A stretch of 64,000 bases of DNA from Methanobacteriaceae archaeon (lineage in GTDB: Archaea > Methanobacteriota > Methanobacteria > Methanobacteriales > Methanobacteriaceae), in assembly GCA_030656015.1 (NCBI GenBank), contig JAUSNX010000001.1, positions 372,001 to 436,000 of the forward strand. Direction: 5' to 3'. This document shows, one piece after another, positions 51,266 through 58,923 of this stretch. Position numbers and translations under genes: made by a program. Within the stretch, counting starts at the first letter, position 1; every line of letters begins with the position of its first letter. The notes beneath the pieces are model-generated. The model was not told where the DNA came from, did not search any database, and saw only the letters and a list, made by a program, of their open reading frames with translations.

Positions 51266-51874
51266 TTATATTTTGACAATTATCTCATTTTTTCTTAAAA
51301 ACCCTGGAATTGCTGGATGATTATATTGGGCCACAATGAAGTTTGATCTTGGTTCAATACCATTTTTATCCAGCCAAATTTTTAATTCACCTATTTTTTT
51401 AATGGATAAATCTTCCTTGGCCCTTCCTGAAAATCTCATAACTGCCATACGTTGGTTTTTTTCTTCTTTAAACTTAATTCGACTATCTTCTGGATCCGGA
51501 AGTGTTTCTAATGTGTATTTTGAGGGCATGGTGAAAGAAATGCGGTAAATCTCTTTTCCCGCCTTTTCTTCAGTAACCGGAACAGTCATAGGAATCTTCT
51601 CAGAACCAGAAACAACCTCTTCAGTAACCGGAACAGTCATAGGAATCTTCTCAGAACCAGAAACATTTACACCCGCTACCGGAGTGGTCATTGGAATTTT
51701 AGATTTCTTTTTATTTCCCCCAAAGATGTAGTTAGCCAGGATAGAGAATCCCATACCCAATGCATTTCTATAATCCGCTTCTAAATCTACTTGAGCTAAG
51801 ATGTAATCATCATATTCCCTTATTTCGAAGTTTCCATCTTTTTTCTTTACGTTATAAGAAGGACTTTCAGTCAT
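51266..51874 (-). CDS. SOUL haem-binding family protein with internal duplication
   Basis: A 202-residue SOUL/HBP-type protein: SPSYNVKKKDGNFEIREYDDYILAQV at the N-terminus, AMGFSILANYIFGGNKKKSKIPMTTPVAG, and the C-terminal FIVAQYNHPAIPGFLRKNEI. The barrel carries a 17-residue unit, GSEKIPMTVPVTEE plus a three-residue linker, duplicated back to back. The family binds haem or porphyrin. There is no signal peptide, so it is cytosolic. The RBS is GGAGGT. Confidence 0.92.
   Translation of the reverse strand: MTESPSYNVKKKDGNFEIREYDDYILAQVDLEADYRNALGMGFSILANYIFGGNKKKSKIPMTTPVAGVNVSGSEKIPMTVPVTEEVVSGSEKIPMTVPVTEEKAGKEIYRISFTMPSKYTLETLPDPEDSRIKFKEEKNQRMAVMRFSGRAKEDLSIKKIGELKIWLDKNGIEPRSNFIVAQYNHPAIPGFLRKNEIIVKI
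51567..51665 (-). repeat. 48-bp perfect direct repeat (51-bp period) inside the SOUL gene
   Basis: Identical 48-bp copies at 51567-51614 and 51618-51665, in frame, encode the 17-residue duplication. Perfect DNA identity means that the duplication is recent or kept by gene conversion. A third, diverged copy of the SKIPMTTPVAG element lies just N-terminal to it. Confidence 0.9.
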
Positions 51875-52015
51875 AAAATACCTCCTAATAATTTAATATT
51901 AATATTATAGTTTTAACAAAATATAATATTGTTTATATAATTTTTTTAAATGTTTAAAAAAATCATTAAACAACATTTCAGCAGTTTTAGAGTATTAAAT
52001 CTGGAGGTCTGTAAA

Positions 52016-52171
52016 ATGATGTGGATTATAAAAGCTAAATGTGATTTGTGTATGGCTGAAAGGATTTTAAAAGTTGAGAGTGAGGTTCCACCATATTCTA
52101 TTGGAGAACAAATTGAAAAATGCCCTTGCGATGGTAAATACGTGGTGGAAGAAATTGCCGAGATTGATTAG
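52016..52171 (+). CDS. Small CxxC / CPC metal-binding protein (51 aa)
   Basis: A 51-residue protein with two Cys pairs, CDLC near residue 9 and CPC near residue 38, as in a single zinc finger or rubredoxin-like knuckle. The GGAGGT ribosome site at 52003-52008 makes the ATG at 52016 clear; a longer upstream frame to 51950 is not needed. It lies 113 bases before the heliorhodopsin gene in the same direction and could be co-transcribed with it. Confidence 0.7.
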   Translation: MMWIIKAKCDLCMAERILKVESEVPPYSIGEQIEKCPCDGKYVVEEIAEID

Positions 52172-52284
52172 TTTTAATTTTATTTTTTAATTACAAATCT
52201 CCAAGCTAAATTCCATTTTAAACAATATTCAATAACTATAATAATTTTAAAGTTCATAATTATTAGTAATATAGGAGGGTTGAT

Positions 52285-53109
52285 ATGGATAATGAAACTA
52301 GAAGGGAATTAATTGCCAAATCGCCAATACCCTTTGAAAGCCTGCGAAAGTGGAACATTGGCGCAGGATTCTTGCATTTAATTCAAGGGATAATTTTAAT
52401 TGGCCTGGGATTATGGCTGGAATGGACACGAGACATATACACTTTTTACATAAAATTCACAGTTGTTTCTTTAAGACCACCGACATTCGAGGTACTGCCT
52501 GATCCTCAAGTAGTATTCACCGTGGGATACTTGGGAGTAATTCTGGCATCGTTTCTATTGATTTCCGCTGTAGCTCATTTCGTGATAGCTTTTGTTAGAA
52601 ATAAACAATACAATGAGAACTTGAAAAAAGGTACAAACCCTTATCGTTGGTATGAATACGCACTTTCAAGCTCCATAATGATTGTTTTAATTGCTCAATT
52701 CCTGGGAATCTGGGATTTATGGACATTAGTAATGATATTTGTTCTTAATGCAATCATGATACTTTGCGGATATCTAATGGAAAAATTAAATCAATATCCT
52801 AAAAAAACAGACTGGACACCATACCTAGTTGGCTGTTTAGCAGGATTTACACCGTGGATAGTAATGGCTGCATACTTTATAGCTGCTTTAGGATCTTCAG
52901 ATACAGCACCGCCAACTTTCGTCTATCTAATACTTTTAATTTACTTCATCATGTTCAATACGTTCTCTATAAACATGATTTTGCAATACAAAGGTATTGG
53001 AAAGTGGAAAGACTATTTATATGGTGAAAAAGTCTATATTTTATTAAGTTTAATTGCGAAAACAGCACTGGCCTGGTTAGTATTTGTGGGTATTTTTGCC
53101 CCATTCTAA
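52285..53109 (+). CDS. Heliorhodopsin (retinal-binding seven-helix protein)
   Basis: A 274-residue protein with seven hydrophobic segments. TM7 has SLIAKTALAWLVFVGIF with the retinal-linking K259. TM3 has RWYEYALSSSIM with counterion E124. H31 (GFLHLIQG) and H98 (AVAHFVIA) match the conserved His pair of heliorhodopsins. Relative spacings agree with reference heliorhodopsin 48C12 (H23, H80, E107, K241): 26 here against 27 from the second His to Glu, and 135 against 134 from Glu to Lys; TM1-TM2 has a 10-residue insertion. The LQYKGIGKWKDYLYGEK loop before TM7 is typical. Function (light sensing or signalling) and retinal source are unknown. The RBS is GGAGGG. Confidence 0.93.
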   Translation: MDNETRRELIAKSPIPFESLRKWNIGAGFLHLIQGIILIGLGLWLEWTRDIYTFYIKFTVVSLRPPTFEVLPDPQVVFTVGYLGVILASFLLISAVAHFVIAFVRNKQYNENLKKGTNPYRWYEYALSSSIMIVLIAQFLGIWDLWTLVMIFVLNAIMILCGYLMEKLNQYPKKTDWTPYLVGCLAGFTPWIVMAAYFIAALGSSDTAPPTFVYLILLIYFIMFNTFSINMILQYKGIGKWKDYLYGEKVYILLSLIAKTALAWLVFVGIFAPF

Positions 53110-53419
53110 CTTTTTTTTCTCTTTTTTATTATATGTAGATTAATTTCTGATGTTTTTAATAATAACTCTCTAAATTATATTAGCAATTAAGCAGATGAAA
53201 AATCTTTCAATTTTCTCACGTAGATTAATCTTTGATAATGAAATTTTTTAATAAAAATATATGAAAACTATTTTAAAAATTACATTAGAAATTGATCTAG
53301 TAGTTTCTTTATTATTGATGATAACTAGAAACACTATTTTGCTAAGATTTTACTTTATTAGAAATATTTAAATCATAACAAACAAAACAAGGTATTATAC
53401 TATTTATTAAGGTGATACA
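53110..53419. other. Non-coding gap with T-run terminator and Cys-peptide promoter
   Basis: T8 and T7 runs at 53111-53128 form a U-rich terminator for the heliorhodopsin gene. A TATA-like TATTTAAAT at 53365-53373 is the probable promoter of the Cys-rich peptide gene. GTAGATTAAT occurs twice (53135, 53220). No other gene is supported. Confidence 0.5.
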
Positions 53420-53584
53420 ATGAAAATGGAAGAACTTCTTAAAAAATGTCCAGAATGTGGTTGTCAGGATAAAACTATTCAGCGAAAGATTCTCGACGAA
53501 CACCGGGCACATGCCAAAACTAAGGCCATTATTTGTGAAAATTGTGGTTATGAATTTGAATCTGGTGAAAAAGACGAAGAATAG
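53420..53584 (+). CDS. Cys-rich peptide, putative substrate of the adjacent radical SAM enzyme
   Basis: A 54-residue protein with five Cys: KKCPECGCQDK (C10, C13, C15) and ICENCGYEF (C39, C42), with an acidic C-terminus GEKDEE. GGTGAT precedes the ATG by 3 bases. It looks like a zinc ribbon, but it also resembles the small Cys-rich methanogen peptides that occur beside SPASM radical SAM enzymes (as I recall, TIGR04165 next to TIGR04083). The rSAM gene starts 304 bases downstream on the same strand. Confidence 0.75.
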   Translation: MKMEELLKKCPECGCQDKTIQRKILDEHRAHAKTKAIICENCGYEFESGEKDEE

Positions 53585-53625
53585 TTCTAATTACTTGCAT
53601 TCAAAATATTGTATCCATAATCTTC

Positions 53626-53754
53626 ATGATAATCACCTTAAACCCCATCGAAACTTCTATTTACGGATGGGCAGGACCAAAAATACCGTTATTTTTAATT
53701 AACGTGATACAAATAATTGCACTTTCCATATTGTATAAAATTACTAGTAAATAA
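53626..53754 (+). CDS. Possible small membrane peptide or gene fragment
   Basis: A 42-residue frame between the Cys-rich peptide and the radical SAM gene, with a hydrophobic C-terminal helix and a GWAGPK turn. The hydrophobic frame extends upstream of the ATG without a stop for at least 12 codons (LITCIQNIVSIIF), but no ribosome site is seen. It could be the tail of a lost membrane protein. A weak call. Confidence 0.25.
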   Translation: MIITLNPIETSIYGWAGPKIPLFLINVIQIIALSILYKITSK

Positions 53755-53888
53755 GTTATTATTCAATTCATTTTGATTTTATTGAAATAAATGTAATAAA
53801 ACTATATACTTCAAAAAACCAATAATAATAGAAATAATTATTTCAAATCATTATAATTTTAAATAATAATCTAAAATACGGTGTTAAA

Positions 53889-55058
53889 ATGGCCTTTCAC
53901 GTAATGTTAATTCCTTCTATGGATTGTCCTTCTAATTGCAGCTACTGCTGGGGAGTGGACAAAGAATCCGATCTTATGGATATTGAAATAATTGAAGAAA
54001 CCGTAAAATGGTTAAAAGACTTCCGGACCGAGCCGGTGACCTTTACTTTTCACGGCGGAGAACCTTTATTAGCAGGATATGAATTCTATAAAAAAGCACT
54101 TGAATTATTAAGTCAGAAATTAAGTAATTTAAATCCAGCTTTTGCAATTCAAACTAATTTATGGTTAATGACACACGAAATTGCCGAACTTTTTGCAGAA
54201 TATAATATTCCCATTGGATCCAGCTTAGATGGGCCCCTTGAAATTAATGATTCCCAGAGAGGCTCAGGCTATTTTGAAAAAACAATGCAAGGTTATAAAA
54301 TAGCTAAAGAAAAAGGATTAAATGTTAGTTTTATAAGTACTTTCACATCCAGTTCTATTGCTCAAAAAGAAGCGATATTCAATTTCTTTTTAGAGAATAA
54401 TCTTGACCTTAAATTACACCCCGCCCTACCATCCCTTAGAAGTGAAGACCCTGAAGAGTGGGGCATATCACCAGAAGAGTATGGTGAATTACTAATTTAT
54501 CTTTTAGATCAATATTTAGAACACATGGGCCAAATAGAGATTAAAAATATTGACCATCTCTGTAAAGGAGTTTTTGTTCGCCGAGGGGTCGTTTGTACCT
54601 ATGCCGACTGTGTAGGTGATACTTTTGCCATAGGGCCTGATGGAAATATATACCCTTGCTATCGTTTTGTAGGAATGGAAGAATATGTAATGGGAAATGT
54701 ACGTGATCATCCCACCATGGAAGACTTATCTAAATCAGAAGCTCTAAAAAGCTTAAGAGACTGGGAGCAATTAGTAGATGAAGAATGTGCAGATTGTTCC
54801 TATATAAAGTTCTGTAGAGGTGGTTGCCCATACAATGCTTTAACTATGGATAAAGAATCTCAAAAAATGGAGATAAAAAGTGTAGATCACCAGTGCGAAG
54901 CTTATAAAATGATTTTTAAAGAGATAACTGATAGGGCCAATAAAGAATTTTTATCTTCACCTAACCTTATGATGCCTGGAATGCAATCATCTAGTGAAAA
55001 TAAAAATAAAAATAAAAGAAAATCTAGTATAATGGATATAATGATGAAAAGATCCTAA
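53889..55058 (+). CDS. Radical SAM/SPASM peptide-modifying enzyme (anSME-like)
   Basis: A 389-residue enzyme. The radical SAM cluster motif is C13-x3-C17-x2-C20 (MDCPSNCSYCWG), followed by TFHGGEPLLAGYEF and SLDGPLEINDSQRG. The SPASM region carries CTYADC, GNIYPCYRF, CADCSYIKFCRGGCPYNA and a final Cys in DHQCEAY. The family includes anaerobic sulfatase maturases and peptide-modifying enzymes. There is no sulfatase here, so the nearby Cys-rich peptide is the natural candidate substrate. The C-terminal tail is rich in Lys/Asn and Met. It has its own promoter region. Confidence 0.88.
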   Translation: MAFHVMLIPSMDCPSNCSYCWGVDKESDLMDIEIIEETVKWLKDFRTEPVTFTFHGGEPLLAGYEFYKKALELLSQKLSNLNPAFAIQTNLWLMTHEIAELFAEYNIPIGSSLDGPLEINDSQRGSGYFEKTMQGYKIAKEKGLNVSFISTFTSSSIAQKEAIFNFFLENNLDLKLHPALPSLRSEDPEEWGISPEEYGELLIYLLDQYLEHMGQIEIKNIDHLCKGVFVRRGVVCTYADCVGDTFAIGPDGNIYPCYRFVGMEEYVMGNVRDHPTMEDLSKSEALKSLRDWEQLVDEECADCSYIKFCRGGCPYNALTMDKESQKMEIKSVDHQCEAYKMIFKEITDRANKEFLSSPNLMMPGMQSSSENKNKNKRKSSIMDIMMKRS

Positions 55059-55193
55059 AATTAAATTATTTTTATTAATTTATTTTTAGAGATTTGTCTT
55101 CTGAGTGAGAATTCCTATCTTTCTTTACATATTATTCCAATGAAACACAAGATTAATATTCAAAATCATATCCTGAAAATCTAGGGATTTTAA

Positions 55194-55700
55194 TCAATCA
55201 TTAAAATGTAAAAACCTTTGAACATCATCCACATAAGATACAAATTCAATTACAGAATTTACATACTCTCGGGCCTCATCCACTTCATTAAAATCATAAT
55301 CTTTACTATTTAAAACTTCCATGAACCTTTTTCTCATCTCAGTTTCCAGCTTAGCTGATAAAAACTCAAATAAATCCGTGAGGTCTTCTTCATTCATGGC
55401 CATCTTTGCTTTTCTCATGATAGGACTTAAATCATCTTTGGAGGATTTTATACCATGGAATGGTTCATTTTTTCCTTTTAAATGCAAACGAACAACTGTT
55501 TCAAAAAACCAGTAATCTGCCAGATCCGCAGCATCCGAATTAAGCTCCCTTACAAAGGATGCTTTTTCAAATGCAGACTTTATCTCATTCTCATCATCTT
55601 CATTAACATAAGGAAGTATATGATTTACATTTTCCATTTCAAGTGCCATTTCTGCAGCTTTTACTACAGGCCCACCCATAGAATCGCAGTTTGAAACCAT
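55194..55700 (-). CDS. DUF6448-type helical protein
   Basis: A 168-residue, all-helical, acidic protein. The N-terminal VSNCDSMGGPVVKAAEMALEMENVNHILPYV is the family hallmark (C-D-S/T-x2-GPVV). Later HLKGKNEPFHGIK is also conserved. The family, found in bacteria and methanogens, has no assigned function. The conserved Cys-Asp and His residues could bind metal. The RBS is GAGGGG. It converges with the radical SAM gene. Confidence 0.7.
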   Translation of the reverse strand: MVSNCDSMGGPVVKAAEMALEMENVNHILPYVNEDDENEIKSAFEKASFVRELNSDAADLADYWFFETVVRLHLKGKNEPFHGIKSSKDDLSPIMRKAKMAMNEEDLTDLFEFLSAKLETEMRKRFMEVLNSKDYDFNEVDEAREYVNSVIEFVSYVDDVQRFLHFND

Positions 55701-56038
55701 TTTTTTACCCCTCGAAAATTCTAATTAAATATTCGAAATAATATTTTTAAAACAATATATTTCTGTTATTATTTTTGTATTAACTATTATTTAGTATTGT
55801 AACCTAGAAAATATTTTCAATATGCGAACAATTTTAACAGCAGTGCTGCAAAATAAACCTACAATTTTTAATAATTATAAACATATTATTAATTATCTAT
55901 TTAGTAATTAAATAAACTCTCTAAATTTATTTATATGGATATACCATCTTAGTTGTTTAGGGATTAAAATAATATGTTTTAATCTGAAATTTTATCAGTA
56001 AATTTTTAAAATTATCATCATATAATCGAGGTCTGATA
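55701..56038. other. Divergent promoter region
   Basis: About 340 A+T-rich bases between the divergent DUF6448 and coiled-coil genes. TTTATTTATATGG at about 55927-55939 is a possible TATA element for the plus-strand gene. No gene is supported. Confidence 0.45.
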
Positions 56039-56602
56039 ATGTTACTTCCCTACGAGCCTTTGATAAAAATTGCACATTCCAAAATAAAGTGTTATAATCA
56101 CAAAACTCAAAAGAAAGTTAAAACTGGTGAAATACATACTTACAAATCTAAACAGTATGTAATACCTTTAAAAAATGACCATCCATTTTCATGTGACGAA
56201 GAAGTTGCTATTATCAAAGCTGAAGACTATTTCAGAATGGATATACTCTTACAGCAGCGCAAATTAGAATATGATGATTATCTTGAACGAAATATTGCTC
56301 TGGAAAGAGAATTGAAAGAACTTAAAGTGAATCTGAAGTATTATACGGATATAAACGCCGATACTAAAATTTCACAATTACAAAAAATAGAAAAGGAATA
56401 TTTGGAGATTGAAAACCAGCTCAAAGGAAAAAATAAAGAACTTTTAGAGGCTAAAAAAGAGATAAACTCTAAGGAAGATTTAATAAAAGAGTTAAAAAGA
56501 GAAAAAGAAGAATCAGAAGAAGGTTTTTTAGGAAAAATGAGGGGAATATTTCCTAAAAAAATATCAGAAGATAAAAAACGTGTTAATAATCAAAAAAAGT
56601 AA
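56039..56602 (+). CDS. Coiled-coil protein of unknown function
   Basis: A 187-residue protein. The first 75 residues form a small, possibly OB- or beta-rich domain (KIKCYNHKTQKKVKTGEIHTYKSKQYVIPLK) and the rest is a long, charged coiled coil (about residues 78-165), ending in GFLGKMRGIFPKK. GAGGTCTG is upstream. Similar proteins occur in Methanobacterium, but I cannot name a family. Confidence 0.65.
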   Translation: MLLPYEPLIKIAHSKIKCYNHKTQKKVKTGEIHTYKSKQYVIPLKNDHPFSCDEEVAIIKAEDYFRMDILLQQRKLEYDDYLERNIALERELKELKVNLKYYTDINADTKISQLQKIEKEYLEIENQLKGKNKELLEAKKEINSKEDLIKELKREKEESEEGFLGKMRGIFPKKISEDKKRVNNQKK

Positions 56603-56666
56603 AATAAAAGTAAAAATTAAATAGGATATAACTTGAAGATATGATTAATCTAAATCCTACTATAAA

Positions 56667-57257
56667 TTAACTTTCTATGGAGTTATAAACTGCACTATAA
56701 GATGCACTGCCTGCCCTATTAAGGTCAGTCTGAATATTTGAATCATCACCTACACTTATCCAATTTTCCCAGCTTTCTTTGGTTTTTATATGATTTTTTT
56801 GGAAAATAGAATTTAAATTTCCTGAATAATAAGATATTTTTGGTTTTAAAAACATCGCCCTAATTTCATATAATGTATGCAAAGGCTTAGACGTTCCACT
56901 TTCAAAATGAGGGCCAGCAAGACCATCAGACATATAATGAGTGGCCACACCATAGCAATAGCTAGAATAATCATAATTACCATTTTTATAACTAATTTTT
57001 CCCTGATTTGACCAGTATTTAGCCTTTTCAAGATTATAAGGATAAACATGGTATTTAAAATCTAAGAATTTAGTATCTGGATCATCTGAACCATCTATCA
57101 TTAAATCTAAATTAAGATTTTTGGATACATTCTCAGGCAGTGAGTAATATGTCTGCTCTGCAATATCATGATGATTGGTTACTGACCAGGCCATAGCAGG
57201 AGATACAAAAAGAATAGGTATCAATGCTAGGAATATTAAAGTTATATATTTTTTCAT
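56667..57257 (-). CDS. Secreted zinc-dependent phospholipase C-like protein
   Basis: A 196-residue exported protein. A signal peptide of 23 residues ends AMA, leaving Trp24 as the new N-terminus, exactly as needed in zinc phospholipase C enzymes, where the terminal Trp binds zinc. Further candidate ligands, renumbered from Trp as 1, are H6/H7, H47 (FKYHVYP), H84 and D88 (ATHYMSDGL), H94 (GPHFE) and H104 (PLHTLYEIR). The order fits zinc phospholipase C/S1-P1 nuclease domains, though it is short. Substrate unknown. Confidence 0.78.
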   Translation of the reverse strand: MKKYITLIFLALIPILFVSPAMAWSVTNHHDIAEQTYYSLPENVSKNLNLDLMIDGSDDPDTKFLDFKYHVYPYNLEKAKYWSNQGKISYKNGNYDYSSYCYGVATHYMSDGLAGPHFESGTSKPLHTLYEIRAMFLKPKISYYSGNLNSIFQKNHIKTKESWENWISVGDDSNIQTDLNRAGSASYSAVYNSIES

Positions 57258-57556
57258 AATACTCTGAATTTAGTAAATATCTAAATTAATAATCTAAAAT
57301 TTTATAATTTTGAATGAAGTAATTTTAACTTTATTATGTGTACTTACTACTCCTATTTAAATTAATCGAATTCTGCAAAAATGAATATATAATGCTTTTA
57401 CTTATTATTAGTTTATTTATTAATGACAATAATTTAATAAATATACCTATTTCAAAATCATAATATTCATATCAAAAAGTATTTGCTAAACTTGAATTAA
57501 AAATAGATAGCAATCAAAACAATAATAAGTATTTTTAAAAAAATTGAGGAAAAGTT

Positions 57557-57751
57557 ATGGCAAAAGATTGTGAAGTAGATAAAGCCTTTGAGGCAGAACT
57601 TAAAGGGAAAATGGGTTGGAAGTGTTCGTGTTCACTGGATATTGTAGATAAAGAATCAACTCTGCGACAGATCAATTGCAAAAAATGTGGAAAAATATTT
57701 AAAACCAATACAGACACAGATTTATGTTTTGATTGCAGAAATAAAAAATGA
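57557..57751 (+). CDS. Small zinc-ribbon protein (64 aa)
   Basis: A 64-residue protein with six Cys after residue 20: CSC near 23-25, then INCKKCGKIF and LCFDC. The last four form a plausible zinc ribbon. GAGG precedes the ATG by 6-7 bases. It is one of several orphan small Cys proteins in this accessory region. No partner is evident. Confidence 0.72.
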   Translation: MAKDCEVDKAFEAELKGKMGWKCSCSLDIVDKESTLRQINCKKCGKIFKTNTDTDLCFDCRNKK

Positions 57752-58209
57752 AAATTCTTTATTAATTTTTATTTTCTATTCTTTTTTCAATTTTTAAAAA
57801 TTTCAGATTTTTAAATAACACCCCACAGATGTTTTTCTTTATGAAAACTTGTTACGTCAAAATAGTGGTAAATACGTTCCGGCCAATATTTTCAAGAAAA
57901 AAATAAAAAATAAATATAATCATTTTAAGTCATTATTTTTATTCTAAAATCAAATTATAAAATTCTATTATTTTTAGGCCAAATAGAATCTTAAAAATAC
58001 ACCTATTTAAATCAGCCAGTATAGGGTATCTACATCATATACGAACATTTCTTCAATTTGTGTTTGTAATCTCCACTCATTCAATTTCTCGATTAAAAAA
58101 ACAAAACAAATCACTGTTAAAAAACTTAATAAGAATTAAAAAACAGAATAATGTTATAAATAAAGTCAGTTTTCGTGAAATTTTGATTATAACTATATGG
58201 AGATAAAAA
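57752..58209. other. Gap with T-rich terminator and a possible gene remnant
   Basis: T-rich stretches at 57758-57800 likely end the zinc-ribbon transcript. On the minus strand, 58007-58111 contains a 34-codon frame from a GTG, including NEWRLQTQIEEMFVYDV and ending TLYWLI, which looks more protein-like than random A+T-rich DNA but has no ribosome site. It may be a remnant. The rest holds the tspO promoter; nothing else is seen. Confidence 0.4.
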
Positions 58210-58695
58210 ATGGAAAGTTTCAATATTAAAGAAATACCCAAACTAATCTTTTCTATTTTGATTGTATTTGTAACTGGAACTATTGGCAGTCTGGCAACCT
58301 TACCTGAAATTACAACATGGTATTCTGCCCTGGCCAAACCTGAATGGACCCCACCGAACTGGGCATTTGGGCCAATCTGGTCAACTTTATATGTTCTGAT
58401 GGGAATTGCTCTATTTTTAGTCTGGAGAGAAGGATTGGAAAGAAAGGCAGTTAGATATGCCATAATTATTTTCGCAGTTCAGTTGGCCCTTAATTTAGCA
58501 TGGTCCTTAGTTTTCTTTGGATTACACTCCATAGTAGGTGGAATTGTAATTATATTCTTCCTATGGATTGCTATATGGCTTAATATATTTGCATTTTATA
58601 TTATATCCAAACCAGCCGGCCTTATTTTAGTGCCTTATTTGATATGGGTTAGTATAGCATCTTATTTGAATTATTCAGTTTATTTACTGAATTAA
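58210..58695 (+). CDS. tspO: TspO/MBR (tryptophan-rich sensory) protein
   Basis: A 161-residue, five-helix membrane protein. Motifs TWYSALAKPEWTPPNWAFGPIWSTLYVLMGIALFLVW and ALNLAWSLVFFG are diagnostic. TspO binds porphyrins and haem and can mediate light-dependent porphyrin breakdown or stress signalling in bacteria. It lies about 5 kb from a heliorhodopsin and 6 kb from a SOUL haem-binding gene. GGAGAT is the ribosome site. Confidence 0.95.
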   Translation: MESFNIKEIPKLIFSILIVFVTGTIGSLATLPEITTWYSALAKPEWTPPNWAFGPIWSTLYVLMGIALFLVWREGLERKAVRYAIIIFAVQLALNLAWSLVFFGLHSIVGGIVIIFFLWIAIWLNIFAFYIISKPAGLILVPYLIWVSIASYLNYSVYLLN

Positions 58696-58806
58696 TTATT
58701 TATTTTTTTATATTTTCTTAGTTTTTTCAGTTTAACCAGATATTTAAATAGCAAGTTTAACAATATAATAATTGCTTGTTTAGGTTTGCCCTAAATGAGT
58801 AATTTA

Positions 58807-58849
58807 GTTATTGTTTGATTTGAAGTAGGATCACAAATCAAATGATAAC
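58807..58849 (+). promoter_or_regulatory. 16-bp stem, 11-base loop inverted repeat before the 74-aa gene
   Basis: Left arm 58807-58822 and right arm 58834-58849 pair over 16 positions. The only two non-Watson-Crick positions are G-U wobbles in RNA, so the hairpin is complete as RNA but imperfect as DNA. It lies 75 bases before the next start codon, either as a terminator for tspO or a leader hairpin of the next gene. A TATA-like TATTTAAATAG lies at 58740-58750. Confidence 0.65.
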
Positions 58850-58923
58850 TATAACTTTTCTAATTTTTATAAAATTTTATTTTAAAAGATATTTTCTAAA
58901 AAGTTTTGGTGAGGTTGACTAAT

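Noticed and set aside
52285-53109. Calling the 274-aa membrane protein a type-1 (pumping) rhodopsin
   Set aside because: The Glu counterion context R-W-x-E-Y, the conserved His pair and the long loop before TM7 fit heliorhodopsin, and the proton-donor/acceptor pattern of pumps is absent.
53457-53702. 81-aa frame overlapping the Cys-rich peptide
   Set aside because: Out of frame with the better-supported peptide gene that has GGTGAT at ideal distance.
58077-58463. 128-aa minus-strand frame over the start of tspO
   Set aside because: Antisense to the diagnostic TspO motifs; its tail is low-complexity Phe/Leu/Ile from A+T-rich spacer.
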